DNA of 64,000 nucleotides from NCBI RefSeq assembly GCF_024519315.1, contig NZ_JANIIC010000031.1:1-64000 (forward strand), written 5' to 3'. Every line of letters begins with the position of its first letter. Position 1 is the first letter of the stretch. A model generated the notes under the pieces. It did no database searches. It saw nothing but the letters and a program-made list of their open reading frames with translations, and had not been told where the DNA came from. The position numbers and the translations under genes are program-made. This document shows, piece after piece, positions 51,588-59,814 of the stretch. The DNA comes from Streptomyces malaysiensis subsp. samsunensis (GTDB lineage Bacteria; Actinomycetota; Actinomycetes; Streptomycetales; Streptomycetaceae).

Positions 51588-52205
51588 TCAGAAGCACTCG
51601 TTCTTGCCCTTGCTGACCTTCATCGAAAGGCCGGAGAGCTTGAACGTGCCCGCGCTGGTCGCCCAGGCGGTCTGCTTCACCCCGACAAGCGTCGCGGAAT
51701 CGGCCTGCTGGGCGAAGGAACCGGGATCGGCCTTGTCGCCCTTCTTGATGCTGGGACCCTTGTTGATGTCACCGGCCGCGACACCGATGTCGATCCCACG
51801 GAACGTCGCGTCCGCATCGAGCTGGTCGAGATCGATGAAGAGGTTCTTGGCCTCGACCTGCTTGCTGCCGTTGCCGGCCGACAGCTTCAGCGACACATCG
51901 CCGAAGAGCGGGACCGGGATCACGACGGACTGGCAAAGGCCCTTGAGCTTCGCGCTCTTGAACGCCGACACCGCCACCGGGACGTTCTTGCCCCCGTGCT
52001 GGGTGTCAAGCGCGCCGTACTGCGCGAACCCGGTGCCGTCGAGCCGGTCGACCGAGACCTTGAACTGCTGACCGGACACGTTGAACGAGGCCGCGAGCGC
52101 ACCCTGGGACAGGGCGACGCCGATCGCGGCCGTGGCAGCAACGCTCGGCACCATGACAACGGCGAACCGCTTCCATCTGGTGCCGCCACGAGCCACGGAC
52201 TCCAT
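51588..52205 (-). CDS. DUF6230 exported protein
   Basis: This 205-residue protein has a twin-basic N-terminus and a hydrophobic segment (RFAVVMVPSVAATAAIGVAL) ending at about residue 39, then a beta-rich domain with LFIDLDQLDADATFRGIDIG. The protein ends with Cys near the C-terminus. Older records sometimes name this family cholesterol esterase, but no esterase triad or GxSxG is present. ATG 52205 follows aaggaggaaag. It heads a set with DUF6114 and an acidic secreted protein, which suggests a joint cell-envelope role. Confidence 0.88.
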   Translation of the reverse strand: MESVARGGTRWKRFAVVMVPSVAATAAIGVALSQGALAASFNVSGQQFKVSVDRLDGTGFAQYGALDTQHGGKNVPVAVSAFKSAKLKGLCQSVVIPVPLFGDVSLKLSAGNGSKQVEAKNLFIDLDQLDADATFRGIDIGVAAGDINKGPSIKKGDKADPGSFAQQADSATLVGVKQTAWATSAGTFKLSGLSMKVSKGKNECF

Positions 52206-52561
52206 GACTTTCCTCCTTCTCGGACGTACATCTCCGGCCGGGGCGAGGCCCCGGACCTGGGATGGGAGAAGTGCTACGTCCTCGGGAAGGAGAGCGCCCA
52301 CGTCTCACAGGCGCACACCGCACCCGAAACACCGGCGATCACCCCCGAGCGACAACCACTGGCCACGCAATCTCGCGCAACCTCCTGGACAGGCCCTGCC
52401 TTGTGGGCAGAGACCCCCCTGTCCACGGTCGGCGCCACTGCCGCCGACCTGCCCGGTGGGGACCCAACCACACCGACGCGCCGACCGGATGCCGAGCTAC
52501 CGGGGGGGATGGACCGAGCTTGGCCGATCGTGGTCCATTCGCGGCTTGGGCACAAGGGGTT

Positions 52562-52706
52562 CGTTACTAGCGAGTAACGGACGGATAACCGAACTGCGGC
52601 AGGACGGTCGAGATCGGGCACGCAGGGTCGCCGGACGGTGACCGGAAAGAGAGGGAGATTTACTCCAAGACCGGACAAAGGCCCGGTCTGCATTTACTGG
52701 CAGTAA
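52562..52706. promoter_or_regulatory. Two ttact/agtaa palindromes in the gap 52206-52769
   Basis: cgttact-agcg-agtaacg (52562-52579) and ttactg-g-cagtaa (52694-52706) are perfect palindromes sharing half-sites. They look like sites for one TetR-type regulator. No regulator gene lies beside them. The remaining gap (52206-52561) shows no convincing gene. It contains the upstream region of the DUF6230 gene. Confidence 0.5.
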
Positions 52707-52748
52707 CAGCGACCGCGTTTACCAAGTTTTGGTAAAGAGCGGTCGCTG
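52707..52748 (-). terminator. Long hairpin downstream of the thioredoxin/TPR gene
   Basis: cagcgaccgc (52707-52716) pairs with gcggtcgctg (52739-52748). Inside it tttaccaa pairs with ttggtaaa. It starts 21 nt past the stop codon of the minus-strand gene, so terminator function is likely. Confidence 0.8.
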
Positions 52749-52769
52749 TGTTGTTTGAGGAGCCGGAGG

Positions 52770-53741
52770 TCAGAACAGCACCCGCGCCAACGCGCCGCGC
52801 GCCGCCACCACTCGGGGGTCCTCACCGCCGATCACATCGAACAGACTCAGGAGATGAACGCGGGCCGCGTCCCGGTCCTCACCCGCCGTACGGCGCACCG
52901 CCTCCACCAACCGCCCGAAGGCGTCCTCCACATGACCGCCCACCAGGTCGAGGTCGGCCGCGGCGATCTGGGCCTTGACATCGGCGGGGCTCTCCGCGGC
53001 CGCCTTGCGCACCTGGGTGGCGTCCACGCCCTGAACGCGCTCCAGCAACTGGGCCTGGGCCAGGCCCAGCCTGGCCTCCTCGTCGGCGGGGTCGTCGGCG
53101 AGCACGTTCTGGTACGCGCGCACCGCACCGCTCAGGTCACCGGCGTCCAGCGCCTGATGGGCCGCGGCGAGCGCGATGTCCCGCGGCGACTCGGGCACGG
53201 CCTGCTCGACCTGCTCGTCGGCCTCGGCCTCGGCGCCCGGTTCGACAGGTGTACCCACGATGCCGAACTGCTGCTCCGCGGCCTGGATCAGCTGGTCCAG
53301 CACCTGGCGGATCTGTGCCTCGGGCGCGGCGCCCTGGAAGAGCGGCACCGGCTGGCCCGCGATCACCGCGAAGACCGCGGGGATGCCCTGGACACCGAAC
53401 TGCTGGAAGAGCATCTGGTTGGCGTCGACGTCGATCTTCGCGAGGACGAACCGCCCCGCGTACTCCGTGGCCAGCCGCTCCAGGACGGGGCCGAGCTGCT
53501 TGCACGGCTCGCACCAATCGGCCCAGAAGTCGATCACGACCGGCACTTCGGTGGAGCGCTGGAGGACGTCCTGCTGAAAACCCGCCTCGTCGACATTGAA
53601 GATCAGACGGCCGGGCGTGACTCCGCCCCCGGTACGGGCCGCCTCGGCCCGTGCCCGCTCCGCCTTCTGCTTCGCTTCTCCGGCCGCCTTCACCGCGGCG
53701 AGGTCGACCACTCCACTCATGGACATGTTCCGTGGCTGCAT
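52770..53741 (-). CDS. Thioredoxin-domain protein with TPR tail (CnoX/YbbN-like)
   Basis: This 323-residue cytosolic protein has an N-terminal coiled segment rich in Ala/Lys/Glu (10-40), a thioredoxin fold (about 45-150) with active site WCEPC (Cys77, Cys80) and cis-Pro in VQGIPAVFAV, then tetratricopeptide repeats (about 190-320, AVRAYQNVLADDPADEEARLGLAQA split over helices). It resembles YbbN/CnoX holdases, which protect proteins from oxidation and hand them to chaperonin. The intact CxxC suggests redox activity. ATG 53741 follows ggggagg. The divergent TetR gene and a shared palindrome suggest regulation by that repressor. Confidence 0.88.
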   Translation of the reverse strand: MQPRNMSMSGVVDLAAVKAAGEAKQKAERARAEAARTGGGVTPGRLIFNVDEAGFQQDVLQRSTEVPVVIDFWADWCEPCKQLGPVLERLATEYAGRFVLAKIDVDANQMLFQQFGVQGIPAVFAVIAGQPVPLFQGAAPEAQIRQVLDQLIQAAEQQFGIVGTPVEPGAEAEADEQVEQAVPESPRDIALAAAHQALDAGDLSGAVRAYQNVLADDPADEEARLGLAQAQLLERVQGVDATQVRKAAAESPADVKAQIAAADLDLVGGHVEDAFGRLVEAVRRTAGEDRDAARVHLLSLFDVIGGEDPRVVAARGALARVLF

Positions 53742-53812
53742 GGTCCCATCCTCCCCTCTTCCCACGGCGAAGGGAAAAGCGCACCGGCCGATGGCCCGGC
53801 CGTGGCACACCC

Positions 53813-53835
53813 TTACGCTACGAGCCGTAGCGTAA
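53813..53835. promoter_or_regulatory. Perfect TetR-type operator between the thioredoxin and TetR genes
   Basis: ttacgctacg-agc-cgtagcgtaa has perfect 10-bp arms. It lies 45 nt before the TetR start and 72 nt before the divergent thioredoxin/TPR start, so it can control both. Confidence 0.8.
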
Positions 53836-53879
53836 CTCACCCGGGACGATGTGCGGTACTGGCGGGTAGGGTGCCGCGC

Positions 53880-54557
53880 ATGAGCCCGTCCGCACGCCGC
53901 ACCGGGCGCCCGCGCAGCGCCGAGGCCGACCGCGCCATCCTGGGCGCCACGCGTGCCGCCCTGATGGAACTGGGCTGGGCCAAGCTGACGCTGAGCGATG
54001 TGGCGGCCCGTGCGGGAGTCGCCAAGACCACGCTCTACCGCCGCTGGGCGAGCAAGTGCGAGCTGGTGGTGGACGCGGTCGCGGCGGTCTTCGACGAACA
54101 TCTGGAAGCGGCCGACCACGGCAGTCTGCACGCCGATGTGGAGGCCGCGGTGATCCGGCTGGGGACGCTGCTGGAGCGCCCCGAGACGGGCACCGCGCTG
54201 ATGGCCGTCATCGCCGAGGCCATGCATGACGAGGCGCTGCGGTGCCGGGTGCGCTCGGCGATCGTGGACCGGCAGAAGCGGCTGGTCACGGTCGGCCGGG
54301 AGCGGGCCCGGCTCCGCGGTGAGCTGCCGTACGAGGAGGACCCGGAGGCGGCCGCCCGCAACGCGGATCTGATCTTCGACGCGGTGGCCGGGACGGTGCT
54401 CCACCGGCTACTGGTCAGCGCGGAACCGGTGGACCCGCGCTGGGCGCGGGACTTCACGGATCTGCTGCTGTACGGGCTGACCGGGGCGGAATCCGGCGGC
54501 ACGGCGGCCACCGGGCCCGCCCCGGAGGGGGCTCAGAAGCCGGCCGGCTCCGTGTAG
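53880..54557 (+). CDS. TetR/AcrR-family regulator
   Basis: This 225-residue protein has a helix-turn-helix (about 25-65, LTLSDVAARAGVAKTTLYRRWASK) and a C-terminal domain of the TetR_C type with RRWASKCELVVDAVAAVF and FTDLLLYGLTG at the end. ATG 53880. A longer frame upstream overlaps the thioredoxin gene and is not coding. The gene converges on icmA and overlaps its last 25 nt. The perfect palindrome upstream is its probable site. Ligand unknown; proximity to an acyl-CoA mutase hints at an acyl-CoA. Confidence 0.9.
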   Translation: MSPSARRTGRPRSAEADRAILGATRAALMELGWAKLTLSDVAARAGVAKTTLYRRWASKCELVVDAVAAVFDEHLEAADHGSLHADVEAAVIRLGTLLERPETGTALMAVIAEAMHDEALRCRVRSAIVDRQKRLVTVGRERARLRGELPYEEDPEAAARNADLIFDAVAGTVLHRLLVSAEPVDPRWARDFTDLLLYGLTGAESGGTAATGPAPEGAQKPAGSV

Positions 54558-56233
54558 ACACCCCATTCGTCGCGGAGGGCGTCGCAGATCTCGCCGAGCG
54601 TCGCCTCGGCGCGCACCGCGGCCAGCATCGGCCCGATCATGTTGGAGCCCTCACGGGCGGCGGCGATCATCGCCTCGAGCCCCTTGGCGATCTCGGCCTC
54701 GTCACGGCCGGACTTACGGGCGCCCAGCACCCGCACCTGCTCGCGCTCGACCTCGTGGCTGACCCGCAGGATCTCCAGATCGCCGGTGACCGAGCCCTCG
54801 TGGCAGTTGACGCCGACGACCTTCTTGTCCCCCTTCTCCAGGGCCCGCTGGTAGCGGAAGGCGGATTCGGCGATCTCACCGGTGAACCAGCCGTCCTCGA
54901 TGCCCTGGAGGATGCCGGCGGTGATCGGCCACCGCGGCTCCTGCCCGGCCGGCACCGTACGGCGGCCGCGCTCCTTGATCTGCTCGAAGATCTTCTCGGC
55001 GTCGGCCTCGATCCGGTCGGTCAGCGCCTCGATGTACCAGGAACCGCCCAGCGGATCGGCCACATTGAGGACCCCGGTCTCCTCCATCAGCACCTGCTGG
55101 GTGCGCAGGGCGATCTCGGCGGCCTGCTCGCTGGGCAGGGCGAGGGTCTCGTCCAGGGCGTTGGTGTGCAGGGAGTTGGTGCCGCCGAGAACCGCCGCGA
55201 GGGCCTCCACCGCGGTGCGTACGACGTTGTTGTACGGCTGCTGGGCGGTGAGCGAGACCCCGGCGGTCTGGGTGTGGAACCGCAGCCACTGCGCCTTCTC
55301 GGTGGTCGCCCCGTAGACATCGCGCATCCAGCGGGCCCAGATCCGGCGGGCGGCGCGGAACTTGGCGATCTCCTCGAAGAAGTCCACATGCGCGTCGAAG
55401 AAGAAGGACAGCCCGGGCGCGAAGGTGTCGACGTCCAGCCCCCGGGAGAGGCCGAGCTCCACATAGCCGAAGCCGTCGGCGAGGGTGTACGCGAGCTCCT
55501 GCGCGGCCGTCGAACCGGCCTCGCGGATGTGGTAGCCGGAGACGGACAGCGGCTTGTACGCCGGGATGCCCTCGGAGCAGTACTCCATCAGGTCGCCGAT
55601 GAGCTTCAGATGCGGCTCGGGCGGGAAGAGCCACTCCTTCTGTGCGATGTACTCCTTGAAGATGTCCGTCTGGAGGGTGCCGTTGAGCCGCGAGATGTCC
55701 ACGCCCTGGCGCTCGGCGGCGACGAGGTACATGCAGAAGACGGGGACGGCCGGACCGCTGATGGTCATCGAGGTGGTGACGTCGCCGAGCGGGATGTCCT
55801 TGAAGAGGACCTCCATATCGGCGGCGGAGTCGATGGCGACACCGCAGTGGCCGACCTCGCCGAGCGAGCGCGGGTCGTCGGAGTCGCGGCCCATCAGGGT
55901 CGGCATGTCGAAGGCGACCGAGAGCCCGCCGCCGCCCGCCTTCAGGATCATCTTGTAGCGCTCATTGGTCTGCTCGGCATTGCCGAACCCGGCGAACTGG
56001 CGGATGGTCCAGGCCCGGCCCCGGTATCCGGTGGCGTAGAGGCCACGGGTGAACGGGAACTCGCCGGGCCAGCCGATCCGGTCGAACCCCTCCACGGTGT
56101 CGCCCGTGGCGGGCCCGTAGACCGGCTCGACGGGGTCCCCCGACAGCGTGCTGAAGTCCGCGTCGCGCTTGCGTGCCGCGTCATACCGGGCCTGCCAGCG
56201 TCGGCGGCCCGCCTCAATGCCTTCGGCGTCCAT
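54533..56233 (-). CDS. icmA: Isobutyryl-CoA mutase large subunit
   Basis: IcmA (566 residues, the same length as known Streptomyces IcmA) carries out the B12-dependent rearrangement of isobutyryl-CoA and n-butyryl-CoA together with the small cobalamin-binding subunit IcmB. It contains only the acyl-CoA-binding barrel, no B12 domain. The residues that separate it from methylmalonyl-CoA mutase are present: Phe80 in WTIRQFAGF where MCM has Tyr, and Gln198 in EYIAQKEW where MCM has Arg. This connects valine catabolism to butyryl and ethylmalonyl units for polyketides. No icmB is adjacent. ATG 56233. Confidence 0.93.
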   Translation of the reverse strand: MDAEGIEAGRRRWQARYDAARKRDADFSTLSGDPVEPVYGPATGDTVEGFDRIGWPGEFPFTRGLYATGYRGRAWTIRQFAGFGNAEQTNERYKMILKAGGGGLSVAFDMPTLMGRDSDDPRSLGEVGHCGVAIDSAADMEVLFKDIPLGDVTTSMTISGPAVPVFCMYLVAAERQGVDISRLNGTLQTDIFKEYIAQKEWLFPPEPHLKLIGDLMEYCSEGIPAYKPLSVSGYHIREAGSTAAQELAYTLADGFGYVELGLSRGLDVDTFAPGLSFFFDAHVDFFEEIAKFRAARRIWARWMRDVYGATTEKAQWLRFHTQTAGVSLTAQQPYNNVVRTAVEALAAVLGGTNSLHTNALDETLALPSEQAAEIALRTQQVLMEETGVLNVADPLGGSWYIEALTDRIEADAEKIFEQIKERGRRTVPAGQEPRWPITAGILQGIEDGWFTGEIAESAFRYQRALEKGDKKVVGVNCHEGSVTGDLEILRVSHEVEREQVRVLGARKSGRDEAEIAKGLEAMIAAAREGSNMIGPMLAAVRAEATLGEICDALRDEWGVYTEPAGF

Positions 56234-56374
56234 GGTTCAAAAGTACTTGGACGTCCTACTAATTGTCGACGCGAGACTCACCACACCCGGCCGATCGGGT
56301 GGCCGCCACCGCGCCGGCCGCGCGCCTCGCCCGGACCCGGACGGGACGCGCGGACCACTGCGGAACCGTGCGGG

Positions 56375-56707
56375 TCAGACCTGTGCGGGCGCCGGCTCGG
56401 CGCCGCTGACCAGCGGCTCCACCTCGTGGGTGACCTTGCGCTCGACAAAGAAGGCGGCCGTCGGGATGGTGCCCGCGACCAGGACCCACAGCAGCTTGCC
56501 GAACGGCCATTTGGCCTTGGATCCGAGGTCGAAGGCGAAGACCAGGTAGACGATGTAGAGCACGCCGTGGACCTGGGAGACCACGAGCGTGAGGTCCTCG
56601 CCCGTGTCGAAGCCGTACTTGAACACCATGCAGGTGCAGAGCACGAGCAGCATCACTGCGGTGATGTAGGCCATGACCCGGTAGCGGGTCAGCACGCTGC
56701 GTTTCAT
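56375..56707 (-). CDS. DUF3817 membrane protein
   Basis: This 110-residue protein has three hydrophobic helices, with family motifs MAYITAVMLLVLCTCMVFKY, QVHGVLYIVYLVFAFDLG and KWPFGKLLWVLVAGTIPTAAFFVERK. The function of DUF3817 is unknown. A second member is at 60105. I chose ATG 56707 (MKRSVLTRYRVMAY); the frame to 56761 adds a Gly-rich leader with no ribosome site. Confidence 0.85.
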   Translation of the reverse strand: MKRSVLTRYRVMAYITAVMLLVLCTCMVFKYGFDTGEDLTLVVSQVHGVLYIVYLVFAFDLGSKAKWPFGKLLWVLVAGTIPTAAFFVERKVTHEVEPLVSGAEPAPAQV

Positions 56708-56818
56708 GCCCCGAGCGTAACCGCCCGTTCCGGGGCGATCTCCGCCGCCCCCGGTCTTCACCGGCCGTCCCCGGCCGCCCTGGCCCGGCCGTCCCCGGCC
56801 GTCCCGGGCCGGTGGTCC

Positions 56819-57328
56819 TCAGTCCTCGTCGAAGTCCTGCGCGGCGACCCTCAGCGGACGCAGCAGCTCGAAGATCTGGCCGCAGTCCTCGGCGTCGTAG
56901 ACCCCGAGCCCGAATTCCATCGCCATCAGGTCGCGGGTGGCCGACTCGACCACCTCACGGCCCCGCTCGGTGATCGAGGCCAGGGTGCCGCGGCCGTCGT
57001 TGGGGTTCGGCCGCTTGTCGACCAGACCCGATGTGACCAGGCGGTCCACCGTATTGGTGACCGAGGTCGGGTGGACCATCAGCCGCTCGCCGATCTTGGA
57101 CATGGGCTGCTCACCGGCCTTGGAGAAGGTGAGCAGCACCAGCGCCTCATAGCGGGCGAAGGTCAGTCCGTACGGTCTGACGACCGCGTCCACCTGGCTG
57201 AGCAGGATCTGGTGGGCCCGCATGATCGAGGTGATCGCGGCCATGGAGGGCACGGACCCCCACCGCTGCTTCCAGAGCTCATCGGCGCGGGCGATGGGGT
57301 CGAACGACAGGCTGAGCGGCTTCGGCAC
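56819..57328 (-). CDS. MarR-family regulator
   Basis: This 169-residue winged-helix protein has a dimerisation helix near the N-terminus (AAITSIMRAHQILLSQVDAV), a DNA-reading region SKIGERLMVHPTSVTNTVDRLVTSGLV and the wing KRPNPNDGRGTLASITERG. It may respond to phenolic or acyl ligands. The same-strand DUF3817 gene follows after a GC-rich 111-nt gap. The MFS gene upstream is on the same strand, 32 nt away, so they could be cotranscribed. Confidence 0.9.
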   Translation of the reverse strand: MPKPLSLSFDPIARADELWKQRWGSVPSMAAITSIMRAHQILLSQVDAVVRPYGLTFARYEALVLLTFSKAGEQPMSKIGERLMVHPTSVTNTVDRLVTSGLVDKRPNPNDGRGTLASITERGREVVESATRDLMAMEFGLGVYDAEDCGQIFELLRPLRVAAQDFDED

Positions 57329-57360
57329 ACCACCGACCCTACCGGCCGGTCATATCGTGG

Positions 57361-58722
57361 TCAGCCCAATCTCACAATTCGGGCGGGCCCGGAAACCGTG
57401 CGCCGCACCTCGAGCGCCACCAGCAGCGAGCACAGCGCCCCGCAGCCGCCCGCGGCCGCGGCCACCACATGGACCGGTACGAACTCGGCGACCGCGCCCG
57501 CCACCGCCATGCCGAGACCCTGCGCGGTCATCAGCCCGGCCGTCAGCACCGTCATCGCCCGGCCACGCAGCTCATCCGGTACGGCGGCGAAGAACCACTG
57601 GTCCAGGCCCAGGCTGTAGGCGATACCGCAGCCGGTCAGCACCTGGAGGGCCAGCGCCCAGCCGAACGACGGACGGACGGCGTACCCCAGCGCCGGCAGC
57701 ATCGCCGCGATGCCGACCGGCAGCGTCAGCCGGGCCCGGGCGCGCGGTCCGAGCAGCGAGCCCACCAGCGCCTCACTGGCGACCGCGCCCACCGGCATCC
57801 CGCACATCAGCAGCCCAAGACCCACCGAGCCGAGCCCCAGCCCATCGGAGTACGGCGTCAGCAGGACCTCCGGCATCACCACGAACATCGGCGGCACCCA
57901 CGACAGCAGCATCAGCGCCCGGATCCGGCGGTCCGCGAACAGCCGCCGCATCCCGCTCAGCGAGTCCCCGAGCAGGGGGCACCTCCCAGCGGTAGCTGGG
58001 GGAGCCCCGCCCCCGCTCAGCCGCCGCGCGGGGCGGCGGCGGGTGCCGAAGCGGAGCACCAGCGCCGAGCCGAGGAGCGCCGCCGCGGTGAGCGCCAGCG
58101 CGGCGCGCGGCGAGACGGCGGCCAGCAGCAGCCCGCCGACCCCGAACCCGGCGAGCTGTGCGGTCTGGGCCGTGATCCGGATGACCGAGCGGCCCAGCAC
58201 GAAGGCGTCGCCCTCGCCGAGGATGTCGCCGAGCGTCGCCGCCCGGGTCCCGCTGAACACCGGTGAGATCGCGGCGGGCACACAGCGCAGCGCCAGCAGC
58301 GCGGCCACCGGCATCCCCGGCACCACCATGGCCGCCACGCATCCGGCGTGCACCAGATCGCAGACCACCAGCACCCGGCGGGCCGGGAAGCGGTCGGCGA
58401 CGGAGGACAGCAGGGTCCCGCCGATCACATACGGCAGCATCGAGGTGGCGAACGTCAGGGCGCTCAGCAGCGGCGATCCGGTGAGCCGGAAGACCAGGAC
58501 GGACAGCGCGATCTGGCCGACCACCTCGCCGAGCATGGAGACCAGGTGCGCGGCGAAGACGGCCCGGAACTCCCGGACCGCGAACACCGCGCCGTAGCCA
58601 ACGCTCCCCGGGCCCCCCGGCGTCCCCTCGTCGCCACCGGGCGCGAGCTCGGGTCGGGAGGCGTGCGCGTCGGGGCGCGACTCGGTGGGGCCCGTGGTGC
58701 CGGGCCCGGAGGGCGTTGACAT
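57361..58722 (-). CDS. MFS transporter carrying an in-frame repeat insertion
   Basis: This 453-residue membrane protein has twelve predicted helices of the Major Facilitator family (enterobactin exporter/MFS_3-like), starting at about residue 45 after a hydrophilic tail. Motifs include VLVFRLTGSPLLSALTFATS and ADRFPARRVLVVCDLVHAG. In the central cytoplasmic loop (about residues 240-256) the sequence GGGAPPATAGRCPLLG is encoded by the dispersed repeat at 57975-58003, inserted in frame. The gene is divergent from an ArsR-like regulator, so it is likely an inducible exporter; substrate unknown. Confidence 0.85.
   Translation of the reverse strand: MSTPSGPGTTGPTESRPDAHASRPELAPGGDEGTPGGPGSVGYGAVFAVREFRAVFAAHLVSMLGEVVGQIALSVLVFRLTGSPLLSALTFATSMLPYVIGGTLLSSVADRFPARRVLVVCDLVHAGCVAAMVVPGMPVAALLALRCVPAAISPVFSGTRAATLGDILGEGDAFVLGRSVIRITAQTAQLAGFGVGGLLLAAVSPRAALALTAAALLGSALVLRFGTRRRPARRLSGGGAPPATAGRCPLLGDSLSGMRRLFADRRIRALMLLSWVPPMFVVMPEVLLTPYSDGLGLGSVGLGLLMCGMPVGAVASEALVGSLLGPRARARLTLPVGIAAMLPALGYAVRPSFGWALALQVLTGCGIAYSLGLDQWFFAAVPDELRGRAMTVLTAGLMTAQGLGMAVAGAVAEFVPVHVVAAAAGGCGALCSLLVALEVRRTVSGPARIVRLG
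57975..58003. repeat. Dispersed intergenic-type repeat inside the MFS coding sequence
   Basis: gggggcacctcccagcggta followed by gctggggga matches 28 of 29 bases of 39792-39820 inside repeat element 2. It contains a cccagc-ggta-gctggg hairpin. Its length with flanks keeps the reading frame. Confidence 0.75.
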
Positions 58723-58762
58723 GCCGGAAGCGTGCCCGTGCGGGCGGGGCGGACTCTAGTGT

Positions 58763-58785
58763 TTCGGCCTGAGCCGAATATTCGG
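58763..58785. promoter_or_regulatory. Overlapping palindromes between the MFS and ArsR-like genes
   Basis: ttcggc-ctga-gccgaa (58763-58778) overlaps ccgaatattcgg (58774-58785), giving three alternating half-sites. Both are perfect. The site lies 18-40 nt before the regulator start and 40-62 nt before the MFS start. Confidence 0.7.
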
Positions 58786-58803
58786 GGCCAAAGGGGTGCC
58801 GCC

Positions 58804-59793
58804 ATGCCACTGCATATGCAGTTCGGAGCAGACGACCTGCTGCGCTGCCGGTTCGCCATCTCGCCCCTGTGCCAGACGCACGAGGCGGTGCGCACCCTGC
58901 GCAGGACCGAGCGGCACGGCTACCACCTGCCGTGGCTGCGACGGGTGCGGGAGGCGGTGGCCGGGCTGGATCTGTCGGAGCTGTGGCTGCTGATGCCGGG
59001 GCGGGGCGGCTATACCCCGGACTTCCTGGGGCCGCCGCCGGACGTTCCGTACGCGCCGTTCGAGGACGAGCTGGCGCGGCTGCGGGCCACGGACCCCGCC
59101 GAGGCCCGCCGTGAGCTGGCCCTGTCGCTGGAGAGCGCCCCGGGGGCCGCCGACTCCCCGCGGGGCCGGGCGATGCTGGCCGATCCGGCGCGGGCCGTAT
59201 CGCGGCTGGCGGATCTGACCGAACGGGCCTGGCACGCCCTGGTCGCACCGGACTGGCCCCGGCTGAGGGCCCTGCTGGAGGCCGATATCGCCTATCGCTC
59301 ACGGCAGCTGGCCGACGGCGGTCTGGAGCGGCTGTTCGCGGATCTGCGGCCGGCGCTGCGCTGGGCCGACGGCACGCTCACCATCCGTACGTCCGTGGTG
59401 CCCGCCCGGACCCAGGACCTCGACGGGCGGGGGGTGCTGCTGATGCCCAGCGTCTTCGTCTGGCCGGATGTGGTGAGCGGCTTCGCCCCGCCGTGGCAGC
59501 CCACGGTGATCTATCCGGCGCGCGGGGTCGGCGGGCTGTGGCGGGAGCCGGACGCGCTCGCGGCGGACGCGCTCGTACGGCTCCTGGGGGCGAGCCGGGC
59601 CGCGATCCTCTCCGGTCTGGAGGAGCCCGCGTCCACCACCGCCCTGGCCGCCCGCCACCGTCTGGCGCCCTCGTCGGTCTCGGCGCATCTGGCGGTGCTG
59701 CGCGCGGCCGGGCTGCTCAGCTCACGGCGCCAGGGCCACCAGGTGCTGTACGAGCGCACACCGCTGGGCATGGCGCTGGTGGGCGGGGGCTGA
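58804..59793 (+). CDS. ArsR-family regulator with DUF5937 N-terminal domain
   Basis: This 329-residue protein has an N-terminal DUF5937-type domain (about 1-200, MPLHMQFGADDLLRCRFAIS) and a C-terminal winged helix (about 250-325) with STTALAARHRLAPSSVSAHL and RAAGLLSSRRQGHQVLYER. This arrangement is common next to MFS exporter genes in Streptomyces and normally represses them. ATG 58804 is the first good start after the operator region. It probably binds the palindromes at 58763. Confidence 0.88.
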   Translation: MPLHMQFGADDLLRCRFAISPLCQTHEAVRTLRRTERHGYHLPWLRRVREAVAGLDLSELWLLMPGRGGYTPDFLGPPPDVPYAPFEDELARLRATDPAEARRELALSLESAPGAADSPRGRAMLADPARAVSRLADLTERAWHALVAPDWPRLRALLEADIAYRSRQLADGGLERLFADLRPALRWADGTLTIRTSVVPARTQDLDGRGVLLMPSVFVWPDVVSGFAPPWQPTVIYPARGVGGLWREPDALAADALVRLLGASRAAILSGLEEPASTTALAARHRLAPSSVSAHLAVLRAAGLLSSRRQGHQVLYERTPLGMALVGGG

Positions 59794-59814
59794 GGGCCCC
59801 GCCCACCCGAGGAT

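Noticed and set aside
51588..52205. Cholesterol esterase name sometimes given to this family
   Set aside because: No GxSxG, triad or lipase-like fold is visible; DUF6230 is the accurate label.
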